Origin: Tistlia consotensis USBA 355
Lineage (GTDB): Bacteria > Pseudomonadota > Alphaproteobacteria > Kiloniellales > DSM-21159
Reading direction: 5' to 3'
Assembly (NCBI RefSeq): GCF_900177295.1
Contig: NZ_FWZX01000020.1
Location: forward strand, 62,001 to 126,000
DNA: 64,000 nucleotides
The position numbers were made by a program, and so were the translations under genes. Shown here in pieces: positions 42,672 through 50,807 of this stretch (position 1 is its first letter; each line of letters opens with the position of its first letter). The notes under the pieces were generated by a model, which worked only from the letters and a program-made list of their open reading frames with translations, was not told the origin of the DNA and ran no database searches.

Positions 42672-43487
42672 ATGGACATGAATCAGACCACTCTGCTGCG
42701 GCGCGACGAGAACGGTGTCAGCCTGCTGACGATCAACCGCACCGACCGGCTCAACGCGCTCGACTACGCGACCATCGACCGGCTGCTGGCGGCGCTCGAC
42801 GAGATCGCCGCCGACCGCAGCCTCCGGGTCGTCATCCTGACCGGCGCCGGCGAGCGCGCCTTCAGCGCCGGCGCCGACATCTTCGGCCTGGCCTCCAGCC
42901 TGGCGCGCGGCGTCGACGTCGCGGTCCGCGAGTTCGTCGAGCGCGGCCAGCGCCTGACGGCGCGCATCGAGGCCTTCCCCAAGCCGGTCATCGTCGCGGT
43001 CAACGGCCTGGCCTACGGCGCCGGCTGCGAGATCGCCGAGGCGGCGCCGCTGACCCTGGCGAGCGAGCGGGCGAGCTTCGCCAAGCCGGAGATCGACCTC
43101 GGCTTCCCGCCGCCCTTCGGCGGCACCCAGCGCCTGCCGCGCCTGGTCGGCCGCAAGCGGGCGCTGGCCATGATCCTGACCGGCGAACCGATCCCGGCGG
43201 CGCGGGCCGCTGAGATCGGCCTGGTCAACCAGGTGGTGCCCCACGAGCAGCTGCTCCCCGAGGCCCTGCGGCTGGCCAGCGTGATCCGCGGCAAGAGCCC
43301 GGGCGCCGTCGCGGCGGCGCTGGCGGCGGTCACCCGCGGCCTCGACACGACGGTCGCCGAGGGCCTGGCGATCGAGGCGAGCCAGTTCTCGATGATGGCG
43401 CTGACCCCGGACGTCGATGCCGGCCTGCGCCGCTTCGCCGACCGGCGCCGCCGGGCCCACGAGCGCCTGCCCTTCCAGGGCGCCTGA
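42672..43487 (+). CDS. Enoyl-CoA hydratase/isomerase (crotonase) family protein
   Basis: A 271-residue crotonase-fold protein. The oxyanion-hole motif is GERAFSAGADIFGLA, and the second block is GLAYGAGCEIAEAA with FAKPEIDLGFPPPFGGTQRL, which holds the glutamate equivalent to rat Glu144. The position matching the second catalytic glutamate of rat hydratase (Glu164, in LAMEMVLTG) reads LAMILTG here, so classical hydratase activity is doubtful; an isomerase or other crotonase reaction is possible. The comparison is from memory. ATG at 42672, with another at 42678. Confidence 0.9.
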   Translation: MDMNQTTLLRRDENGVSLLTINRTDRLNALDYATIDRLLAALDEIAADRSLRVVILTGAGERAFSAGADIFGLASSLARGVDVAVREFVERGQRLTARIEAFPKPVIVAVNGLAYGAGCEIAEAAPLTLASERASFAKPEIDLGFPPPFGGTQRLPRLVGRKRALAMILTGEPIPAARAAEIGLVNQVVPHEQLLPEALRLASVIRGKSPGAVAAALAAVTRGLDTTVAEGLAIEASQFSMMALTPDVDAGLRRFADRRRRAHERLPFQGA

Positions 43488-43561
43488 CCGCGCCGAGCCC
43501 GGCGCATCGCTGCAGACCGACGGGGGGCGCCGAGGCGCCCGACCGCCGGACAGGAGACGTC

Positions 43562-44806
43562 ATGTCCTTCCAGAGCCAGGCCGGGCGCCCCGCCCGGATG
43601 AGCCGCCACGTCCTGCTGGTCACGCTCGCCGGCGCCCTGCTGATGAGCGCGGCGATGGGCGTGCGGCAGACCTTCGGCCTGTTCGTCGGGCCCTTCTCCT
43701 TCGACCACGGCCTGCCGGTCACCGAGATCGCCTTCGCCATCGCCCTGCACAACCTGGTCTGGGGCGTCGCCCAGCCCTTCGCCGGGGCCGCGGCCGACCG
43801 GCACGGCGCGGCCCCGGTCGTCGCCTTCGGTGCCGCGGTCTTCGCCAGCGGCCTGGCCGTCGCCGGGCTGTCGTCCTCGGGACCGATGCTGGTGATCGGC
43901 ATGGGCATGCTGGTCGGCATCGGCATCAGCTGCACCAGCTTCGGCGTCGTGCTGACCGCCGTCGGCCGCGCCGCCTCCGCGGAGCAGCGCAGCCTGGCCA
44001 TGGGCCTCGCCAGCGCCGGCGGCTCGCTCGGCCAGGTCGTGCTCGTGCCGCTGGCGCAGGTCGTCTCCGACCGCTCCGGCATCGCGACGGCGCTGCTCGC
44101 GCTGGCCGGCTGCATGCTGGCGGCCGCGCCGCTCGGGATCCTGCTGGACCGCGGCAGCGCCGCCGCGGCACCGCTGCGGGAGGCTGCGGCGCCGCCCCTG
44201 CGGGCCGCGCTGGCCCAGGCGCTGCGCCACCGCGGCTACCGACTGCTGACCCTCGGCTTCTTCACCTGCGGCTTCCAGCTCGCCTTCATCGCGACGCACC
44301 TGCCCAACTACCTGCTGCTCTGCCACATGCCGGCGGGCCTCGGCGCCACCGCGCTGGCGATGATCGGGCTGTTCAACATGGTCGGCAGCTGGGGCTGCGG
44401 CTGGCTCGGCGGACGCTTCCGCCAGCAGCACGTGCTCGGCTGGCTCTACCTGATCCGGGGCGCCGCCATCGCCGCCTTCTTCCTGCTGCCGAAGAGCGAG
44501 ACCTCGGTGCTGCTCTTCGCCGGGACGATGGGCCTGATCTGGCTGGGCACCGTGCCGCTGACCAGCGGGCTGGTCGCCAAGGTGTTCGGCACCCGCCACC
44601 TCGGCACGCTGTTCGGCGTCTGCTTCCTCAGCCACCAGATCGGCTCGTTCCTCGGCTCCTGGCTGGGCGGCTACCTCTTCGACCTGACCGGCTCCTACTC
44701 GCTGGTCTGGAGCGCGACCGCCGCCGCCGGCCTGCTCGCCGCCCTGCTGCACTTCCCGATCCAGGACCGGCCGGCCGCCGCGCCGCGGGCCCCGGCCAGC
44801 GTCTAG
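43562..44806 (+). CDS. MFS transporter
   Basis: A 414-residue, 12-helix major facilitator resembling the oxalate/formate- or monocarboxylate-type group. The first MFS loop is NLVWGVAQPFAGAAADRHGAAPV; the family motif after helix 8 is GCGWLGGRFRQQHVLGWLYL. The conserved GVRQTFGLFVGPF segment is in the N-terminal helix. It converges on the Liv-type importer operon with a four-base overlap (44803-44806). Substrate unknown. Confidence 0.92.
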   Translation: MSFQSQAGRPARMSRHVLLVTLAGALLMSAAMGVRQTFGLFVGPFSFDHGLPVTEIAFAIALHNLVWGVAQPFAGAAADRHGAAPVVAFGAAVFASGLAVAGLSSSGPMLVIGMGMLVGIGISCTSFGVVLTAVGRAASAEQRSLAMGLASAGGSLGQVVLVPLAQVVSDRSGIATALLALAGCMLAAAPLGILLDRGSAAAAPLREAAAPPLRAALAQALRHRGYRLLTLGFFTCGFQLAFIATHLPNYLLLCHMPAGLGATALAMIGLFNMVGSWGCGWLGGRFRQQHVLGWLYLIRGAAIAAFFLLPKSETSVLLFAGTMGLIWLGTVPLTSGLVAKVFGTRHLGTLFGVCFLSHQIGSFLGSWLGGYLFDLTGSYSLVWSATAAAGLLAALLHFPIQDRPAAAPRAPASV

Positions 44807-45786
44807 GACTGCTTCGCCTTCGAGACGCCGCGCAGGCGCAGGCCGGCGAGGCCGCGCGGCAGCAGGACCACGAAGAGCACCAGGATCACGCCGAGGCCGA
44901 TGTCGCGCCAGTCGCCGACCTCGCGCATGCCCTCGTCGGCCAGCATCAGCAGCGCGGCCCCGAGCAGCGGCCCCCAGACCGTGCCGAGCCCGCCGACGAC
45001 CATCATCGACAGCAGGAACAGCAGGGTGGCGAGCGAGAAGACGATCGGGCCGACGACCCCGAACTGGACGCCGTAGAAGGCGCCGGCGAGCCCGGTGAAG
45101 AAGGCCGAAAGGCCGAAGACCCAGAGCTGGTACTTGAACTGGCCGACGCCGCGCGAGCGCGCATAGCCCGGGTTGTCGCGCAGCGCCTGGAAGGCGAGGC
45201 CGAGCGGACCGCGGACGATGGCGATCGAGAAGAGCATGGCCAGGGTCAGCAGGCCGAGGCCGACGTAGTAGTGCGCGACGTACCACTTCGACCCGAGCAG
45301 CGCGCGGAAGCCGAGGTCGCCGAAGCGCGAGAAGCCGCGCACCCCGCCGAAGAAGGGCATGCAGCCAGACGGCGGGTTGGTGAAGCAGTCGGTGTCGTTG
45401 ACCACGACGAGGTAGAGCACCTGCGCGATCGCCAGGGTCAGCAGCGCGACGTAGGGGCCGCGCAGGCGCAGGCAGGCGAGGCCGACGACCAGGCTGACGG
45501 CGACCGAGACCAGCGCAGCCAGCGGCATGGCGACGACCATCGGCACGGCGAAGTAGTAGCCCAGCATCGCTGTCGCGTAGGCGCCGACGGCGAAGAGCGC
45601 CATCTGGGCCAGCGAGAAGATGCCGGCAACGCCGAACACCAGGTTCCACTGGCTGACCACGACCGCCCAGATGAAGAAGAGGGTCGACTGGGTGACGACG
45701 TAGCGCGTGCCGACGAGCTGCGGCAGCAGGGCCATCGCGCCGGCCAGCAGCAGGCAGACCAGCAGATCGCGCCGCCCCGCGCTCAC
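44803..45786 (-). CDS. Branched-chain-type ABC permease (LivM-like)
   Basis: A 327-residue inner-membrane permease with around ten helices. LivM features are FSLAQMALFAVGAYATAML near residue 60, the substrate-channel helices and the ALRDNPGYARSRGVGQFKYQL coupling segment (shown in part), then GGLGTVWGPLLGAALL. It is the last gene of a five-gene importer and overlaps the LivH-like gene by four bases. The related family also carries urea and short-chain amides. Confidence 0.95.
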   Translation of the reverse strand: MSAGRRDLLVCLLLAGAMALLPQLVGTRYVVTQSTLFFIWAVVVSQWNLVFGVAGIFSLAQMALFAVGAYATAMLGYYFAVPMVVAMPLAALVSVAVSLVVGLACLRLRGPYVALLTLAIAQVLYLVVVNDTDCFTNPPSGCMPFFGGVRGFSRFGDLGFRALLGSKWYVAHYYVGLGLLTLAMLFSIAIVRGPLGLAFQALRDNPGYARSRGVGQFKYQLWVFGLSAFFTGLAGAFYGVQFGVVGPIVFSLATLLFLLSMMVVGGLGTVWGPLLGAALLMLADEGMREVGDWRDIGLGVILVLFVVLLPRGLAGLRLRGVSKAKQS

Positions 45787-46661
45787 AGCCGCACCACCTG
45801 GCGGCGCCCGAACAGGCCCGCCGGACGCCAGATCAGCACCGCGATGACGATCAGCAGCAGGATCGCAAAGCTGTACTGCACGCCGAGCAGGTATTGAATC
45901 AGCGCCTCGAGCAGGCCGAGCAGAAAGGCCGCCACGACGGCCCCGAAGACGTTGCCGAGCCCGGCCACGATGCAGATCACGAAGGCCTTGAGCATCGGGT
46001 CGCCGCCCATGTTGGGCAGCAGGCCCGACAGCGAGCTGATCAGGATGCCCGACAGCGCCGCCAGGGCGCCGGAGAGCGCCAGCACCTGGGCATAGACCCG
46101 GCCGATGCGGATGCCCATCAGCTGGGCCGCGTCGCGGTTCTGCGCCGTCGCCCGGATCGCCCGCCCGACCCGGGTCCGGCCGAGCAGCAGCGCGACCACG
46201 GCCATCATGGCGACCGAGACGAACAGGATCAGCAGGTTCTGGTAGGGCACGTAGACCTCGCCGAGCACCAGCGCGCCGTGCAGCGCCAGCGGCTGGGCGA
46301 CCGGCTGCGGCCCGAAGCTGCGCTGGATGACGTTCCCCAGGATCGCTCCGATGCCGATCGTCGCGATGAAGATGCGGGTCTCGAAGCCGCCCGAGGCCAG
46401 CATCGGCCGCGCGGCGAGCTGATAGACGACGAAGCCGGCGAGGCCGCAGACCAGCATGGCCGCCGGCACGCCGAGCAGCCCCGGCAGGCCGAGCACGCCC
46501 ATGACGTAGAAGCAGACATAGCCGCCCAGGGCCAGCAGCGCACCGTGCGCCATGTTCAGCATGTTGAGCGAGCCGTAGACCAGCGACAGGCCGATCGTCG
46601 AGAGGGCATAGATCGCCCCCAGGGTCAGGCCCGAGGAGAGGATCTGGATCGCGACGTTCAT
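45783..46661 (-). CDS. Branched-chain-type ABC permease (LivH-like)
   Basis: A 292-residue permease. The start region MNVAIQILSSGLTLGAIYAL and GLSLVYGSLNMLNMAHGAL are diagnostic of LivH/UrtB proteins; the coupling segment is RATAQNRDAAQLMGIR. The ATG at 46661 is chosen over an upstream in-frame start at 46718 because the LivH motif starts here. It overlaps the LivM-like gene by four bases and lies four bases after the LivF-like stop. Confidence 0.95.
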   Translation of the reverse strand: MNVAIQILSSGLTLGAIYALSTIGLSLVYGSLNMLNMAHGALLALGGYVCFYVMGVLGLPGLLGVPAAMLVCGLAGFVVYQLAARPMLASGGFETRIFIATIGIGAILGNVIQRSFGPQPVAQPLALHGALVLGEVYVPYQNLLILFVSVAMMAVVALLLGRTRVGRAIRATAQNRDAAQLMGIRIGRVYAQVLALSGALAALSGILISSLSGLLPNMGGDPMLKAFVICIVAGLGNVFGAVVAAFLLGLLEALIQYLLGVQYSFAILLLIVIAVLIWRPAGLFGRRQVVRL

Positions 46662-46665
46662 CCGC

Positions 46666-47379
46666 TCAGGCCCCCAGATAAGCCGCGAGGCTCTCGGGCC
46701 GCGAGAGCAGCTCGGCACCGCTGCCGGACCAGGCGAAGCTGCCGTTGTCGAGCAGGTGCAGCACGTCGGCCAGCTCGGCGATGCGCATGGCGTTCTCCTC
46801 GACGATCAGCACGCTGCGGCCCGAGGCGCGCAGCGTCGCGATCGCCTCGTAGATCTGGTCGATGACGATCGGCGCGAGGCCGAGCGAGGGCTCGTCGAGC
46901 ATCAGCAGCCGGCCGCCGGCCATCAGGCCCCGGCCGATGCCGACCATGCGCCGCTCGCCGCCGGAGAGCGTGCCGGCCAGTTGCCCCTGCCGGTCGCGCA
47001 GCTTGGGGAAGAGCGCGAAGACTTCCTCCAGGCGCCGCGCCTCCTCCCGCGCCGCCTCGGGCAGGTAGGCGCCCATCCGCAGGTTCTCCAGCACGGTCAT
47101 CTCGGGAAACAGCAGGTCGCCCTGCGGCACGTGAATGATGCCGGCCTCGACGATCTGGTCGGGACGCAGCCGGTCGAGCCGGCGCCCTTCCAGCGCGATC
47201 GTCCCGCCGCTCGGATGCAGCAGGCCGGAGATCGTGCGCAGCAGCGTCGTCTTGCCGTGGCCGTTCGGCCCGATCAGGGCGGCCAGCTGCCCCTCCCCGA
47301 GGGCGAGCGAGAGGTCGCGGATCACCTGCTGGTGCCCGTAGCCGGCGGAGACTCGCTCCAGGGTCAGCAGCGCGCTCAT
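46666..47379 (-). CDS. Branched-chain-type ABC ATPase (LivF-like)
   Basis: A 237-residue ATPase: Walker A GPNGHGKTTL (the Ala/Gly before Lys is the normal LivF variation), signature LSGGERRMVGIGRGL, Walker B LLMLDEPSLGLAP, with the LivF-specific EENA motif in VLIVEENAMRI. It works with the LivG-like protein. The ATG at 47379 overlaps the stop of the LivG-like gene by four bases. Confidence 0.95.
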   Translation of the reverse strand: MSALLTLERVSAGYGHQQVIRDLSLALGEGQLAALIGPNGHGKTTLLRTISGLLHPSGGTIALEGRRLDRLRPDQIVEAGIIHVPQGDLLFPEMTVLENLRMGAYLPEAAREEARRLEEVFALFPKLRDRQGQLAGTLSGGERRMVGIGRGLMAGGRLLMLDEPSLGLAPIVIDQIYEAIATLRASGRSVLIVEENAMRIAELADVLHLLDNGSFAWSGSGAELLSRPESLAAYLGA

Positions 47380-48176
47380 GCCCGGGCCTGCTCTTCCAGG
47401 GTGGCGGCGAGCCGGCGCGAGGCGCCCTCGCCGAGGTAGACGTCGACGACCGTGCGATCCTCGACCAGGCCCTCCGGCGGGCCCTCGTAGATGCTCTCGC
47501 CGTGATGCATGATCAGCACCCGGGTCGAGAGCTGCACCAGGAAGCGCATGACGTGCTCGATCAGCACGACGGCGACCCCGGCGGCGGCGACGCGGCGCAC
47601 GGCCGCCTGCATCAGGTCGATCTCGCCGGGGCTGAGGCCGCCGACCGGCTCGTCCATCAGCAGCAGCTTCGGCCGCGTCGCGAGCGCGCCGGCCAGCATC
47701 AGGAGCTTGCGGTCGAGCACCGGCAGCGCGCCGGCGATGCTGCGGTCCTTGCCGACCAGCCCGACCGTCTCCAGCGCCTCGTCGGCGGCCGCCTCGGTCG
47801 CCCCGCCGAGGCGCAGGCCGGGCCACCAGCGCCGGTCGCGCCCGAAGTAGGCGGCGACCCGCACGTTGTCGCGCACCGTCAGGGAATCGAAGGCCGCGTT
47901 GAGCTGGAAGGTACGGGCGATCCCGGCGTGACAGATCGCCTCCGGGCTGGCCCGCGTGATGTCGGCGCCCTCGAACAGGACGCTGCCCGAGGTCGCCGGA
48001 TTGAGACCCGAGACGACCTCGAACAGCGTGGTCTTGCCGGCCCCGTTGGGCCCGCCGATGCCGAGGATCTCGCCCGGCAGCAGCCGGAAGCTGAGCCCGT
48101 CGACCGCCGCCAGGGCACCGAACCGCTTGGTGACCTCTCGGCATTCCAGCAAGGGCGCGGCCGCGGGCTCAGCCAT
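47376..48176 (-). CDS. Branched-chain-type ABC ATPase (LivG-like)
   Basis: A 266-residue ATPase: Walker A GGPNGAGKTTLF, then DITRASPEAICHAGIARTFQL, Walker B LLLMDEPVGGLSPGEI and the switch histidine in VVLIEHVMRFL. The signature region is atypical: where LivG has LSxGxQR, this protein reads AGALPVLDRKLLMLAGAL, so the LSGGQ motif is degenerate, as in some LivG-like members. It sits 13 bases after the binding-protein gene. Confidence 0.93.
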   Translation of the reverse strand: MAEPAAAPLLECREVTKRFGALAAVDGLSFRLLPGEILGIGGPNGAGKTTLFEVVSGLNPATSGSVLFEGADITRASPEAICHAGIARTFQLNAAFDSLTVRDNVRVAAYFGRDRRWWPGLRLGGATEAAADEALETVGLVGKDRSIAGALPVLDRKLLMLAGALATRPKLLLMDEPVGGLSPGEIDLMQAAVRRVAAAGVAVVLIEHVMRFLVQLSTRVLIMHHGESIYEGPPEGLVEDRTVVDVYLGEGASRRLAATLEEQARA

Positions 48177-48189
48177 CCGCTGCGGCCCG

Positions 48190-49515
48190 TCAGACCTTGA
48201 TCCAGGGCGGCATCACGAAGCTCGCCGTGTCGTAGGGCGGCGGCGCGATCAGGCCGGCGCCCTTGGTGTAGTCCTGGATCTGCAGGAACTGGTGGGGCAT
48301 GCCGAGCGAGGGGTCCTTGGTCTGGGTCGGGTAGGTGTAGGCCGACTGCACCTCGGGATCGAAGCGGGTCGTGCCGGTGACGCCGCGCCAGATCATCGAG
48401 CGCATCCGGTCGGCGACCTTCCGGTTCTGGTCGTCGTCGCCGGGCTCACCGCTGCCGCCGGCGAGCGCCGCCGCGGTCGCCCAGACGTGGCAGCCGTCGT
48501 AGGGCTGGGCCCCGCTGTTGTGGCCGGCGTTCTCGCCGAAGCGCTTCTTGTAGCGCGCCTCGAAGTCGTTGCCGATCTCGTCCTGCAGCGCACCGACCAG
48601 CGTCGCGTAGAGCACGCCGTTGGCCGCCTCCTTGGCGATCTCCCGGAATGCCGGGATCGAGGGCCCGTACTGCATGTAGACCAGGCTCTGCGTCGGGTTC
48701 GGCATGAACTGGAGCATGAACTGGGCCAGGTCGGCCGGCAGGAAGTGGGTGATGGCGATCACCGCCGGCGGGTCCTCGCGCAGCTTGGCCAGGGTCGGTC
48801 CCCATTCGGAGATCGGCACGTTGACCGTCTCGAACAGGCTGATCTGCCAGCCGTAGCTCGCCGCCTGCTCCTTGATCGCGTTGGCGATGTTGGCGGCGTA
48901 GACGCCGGCCGAAAGGATCACCGCCATCTTGTCGTTGCCGCGCTTGTACTCGCCGCGCTCCTCGAGGCCCTGGAGGAACTTCAGGAAGCCGGGGCCGTAC
49001 CAGTATTCGGCCGGGTCGCCCTGGAAGGAGCCGTAGTAGCGTTTCGGGTCGGACTTGATCAGGTTGTTGTGGCCGATGGTCGTGTCGTAGTGCACGTAGA
49101 CGATGCCGGAATCGGCGATGACGTCCTGGATCGCCGCGCCCGAGCCGATGTTGTAGCCGTTGATCACGGCGTGGACGCCGTGCCGGTCGATGAGCCGCGT
49201 CACCGCCTGCACGTTGGTCGCGTCGCCCATCTGCTTGGTGTCTTCGAAGTGCGGCTCCAGGGGCCGGCCGAGGATGCCGCCGAGGGCGTTGATCTCCTCG
49301 CAGGCCATCTCGAGGCCGTTCTTGAACTCGACACCGTCGGCGGCTGCGAAGTCGGTCAGCGGCGCCGCCTGGCCGACCGGGATCGGATCGCCGGCGGCCC
49401 GTGCGCCGTCGTTCATCGTGGCCAGCAGTGCCGCGCTGCCGGTCAGGGCGCCCGCGCCCTTGAGGAACGCGCGTCGGCTCGGGATGACGCTCGGGGCCGA
49501 TAGGTCCTTCTTCAT
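48190..49515 (-). CDS. Branched-chain/urea-amide-type ABC substrate-binding protein
   Basis: A 441-residue type 1 periplasmic-binding protein. A Tat-type signal is at the N-terminus (IPSRRAFLKGAGALTG). It continues IPVGQAAPLTDFAAADGVEF, ACEEINALGGILGRPL, and DTKQMGDATN, a family pattern closer to amide/urea-type binding proteins (AmiC, UrtA, FmdD) than to classical LivJ. The cluster neighbours, a class II deacetylase homologue upstream and a divergent ureohydrolase, point to a nitrogenous ligand such as an acylated amine. Ligand not demonstrated. Confidence 0.92.
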   Translation of the reverse strand: MKKDLSAPSVIPSRRAFLKGAGALTGSAALLATMNDGARAAGDPIPVGQAAPLTDFAAADGVEFKNGLEMACEEINALGGILGRPLEPHFEDTKQMGDATNVQAVTRLIDRHGVHAVINGYNIGSGAAIQDVIADSGIVYVHYDTTIGHNNLIKSDPKRYYGSFQGDPAEYWYGPGFLKFLQGLEERGEYKRGNDKMAVILSAGVYAANIANAIKEQAASYGWQISLFETVNVPISEWGPTLAKLREDPPAVIAITHFLPADLAQFMLQFMPNPTQSLVYMQYGPSIPAFREIAKEAANGVLYATLVGALQDEIGNDFEARYKKRFGENAGHNSGAQPYDGCHVWATAAALAGGSGEPGDDDQNRKVADRMRSMIWRGVTGTTRFDPEVQSAYTYPTQTKDPSLGMPHQFLQIQDYTKGAGLIAPPPYDTASFVMPPWIKV

Positions 49516-49604
49516 GCTCGCAACTCCCCCTGTCGTGCCGCGTCATGAGCTTGTCCGGACGCCGGGCGCGGCCCGCCGGCGTCCGCGAGTTCAGAGGCCC
49601 GCGG

Positions 49605-50705
49605 TCACCGGATCCCGGCCAGCCGCGCGGCGGCGGCCTCGATGACCGCCTCCTGGTGCGGCGCCAGCGCCTGCCCGCCCCAGCCCGCCATCAGCGGGCC
49701 CCAGGGGTCCTCGACCCCGGTGCGGAAGCCGCTCAGCTCCTCGAGCACGGCCAGGCCGCAGTAGGGCACGTAGGTCGCCGAGTAGCCGCCCTCGTGGGAC
49801 ATCACGAGCCGGCCAGCGCAGAGCTCGTCGGCGGCGTCGAGCAGCAGGCGCGTCATGGCCCGGTAGCCCTCCGAGCTGACCATCATCCGGCCGAGCGGAT
49901 CGACGCCCGAGGCGTCGAAGCCCGAGGGCACGACGATGAGCTCGGGCCGGAAGCGGCGCAGGGCCGGCAGCACGACCCGCTCGAAGGCCGCGAGGTAGGC
50001 CCCGTCGCCGCTGCCGGGCGGCAGGGGGATGTTGAGGTTGTAGCCCCGGCCCGCGCCCTCGCCGATCTCGTCCAGGCCGCCGGAGTCGGGCGGATAGAGA
50101 TTGTCCTGGTGGATCGAGAGGGTCAGCGTCGTCGGGTCCGAGTAGAAGGCCGCCTGCGTCCCGTTGCCGTGGTGGACGTCCCAGTCCACGGTGGCGATCC
50201 GGCCGAGGCCGTGCACGGCCCGGGCATGCATGATCGCCAGGGCGACGTTGCCGAACAGGCAGAAGCCCAGGCCGGCGTCGGCGATCGCATGGTGGCCCGG
50301 CGGCCGCACCAGGGCATAGGCGTTGCGCACCGCGCCGGTGATCACGGCGTCGAAGGCGGCCATGGTGCCACCGGCCGACAGCTGGGCGATCTCGAAGCTG
50401 CCGGTGCCGAAGGGCGTCAGGTGGCTGGCGTCGCCGCCGGAGCCGGCGCTCGCCCGCTTGATCCGCTCGATGTAGTCGCGGGTGTGGAAGCGGGCGATCT
50501 CGTCCTCGCTGGCGGCCCGCGCCTTCAGCGGCAGCAGCCGGTCGAGCAGCCCCGAGACCTCCAGCAGGTTCCGGAACCGCCGCTTGGTCTCCGGGTTCTC
50601 GGCATGCTCGCCGGGCTGGACGGTGAGGCTCGGCGGGAACACCTGGGCCCAGTTCCAGGTGTTGTGCCACATGTAGATCTCGTGAAAGACGAAGCCCGTC
50701 GCCAT
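49605..50705 (-). CDS. Class II histone-deacetylase-family zinc amidohydrolase
   Basis: A 366-residue arginase/deacetylase-fold enzyme. The zinc ligands are D176 and H178 (VDWDVHHGNG) and D264 (PSGFDAS); the active-site histidine pair is H138-H139 (RPPGHHA) and Y308 (HEGGYSA) is the catalytic tyrosine. The N-terminus MATGFVFHEIYMWHNTWNW is typical of the bacterial class II group. These proteins deacetylate small molecules such as acetylpolyamines or act on other acyl amides. The ATG at 50705 has GAGGGGAAGGGA upstream; the longer frame to 50795 is not used. It is 89 bases before the importer's binding protein, likely the same unit. Confidence 0.94.
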   Translation of the reverse strand: MATGFVFHEIYMWHNTWNWAQVFPPSLTVQPGEHAENPETKRRFRNLLEVSGLLDRLLPLKARAASEDEIARFHTRDYIERIKRASAGSGGDASHLTPFGTGSFEIAQLSAGGTMAAFDAVITGAVRNAYALVRPPGHHAIADAGLGFCLFGNVALAIMHARAVHGLGRIATVDWDVHHGNGTQAAFYSDPTTLTLSIHQDNLYPPDSGGLDEIGEGAGRGYNLNIPLPPGSGDGAYLAAFERVVLPALRRFRPELIVVPSGFDASGVDPLGRMMVSSEGYRAMTRLLLDAADELCAGRLVMSHEGGYSATYVPYCGLAVLEELSGFRTGVEDPWGPLMAGWGGQALAPHQEAVIEAAAARLAGIR

Positions 50706-50790
50706 CCGCGTCCCTTCCCCTCGATGGCGCGAGCTTGCCGGCTCGGCGAGGGGCTGTCCCGCCCCCGACGGGTAAGGGGGGATTATTCGG

Positions 50791-50807
50791 GCCACCCCTT
50801 CGGGTGG
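50791..50807 (-). terminator. Hairpin after the MalT-like regulator gene
   Basis: On the minus strand, just after the stop codon, CCACCC and GGGTGG pair around a short GAAG-type loop (plus strand 50792-50807). There is no U-run downstream (the following minus-strand bases are CCGAATAATCC), so it is a weak intrinsic terminator or an attenuating hairpin between this gene and the deacetylase gene. Confidence 0.35.
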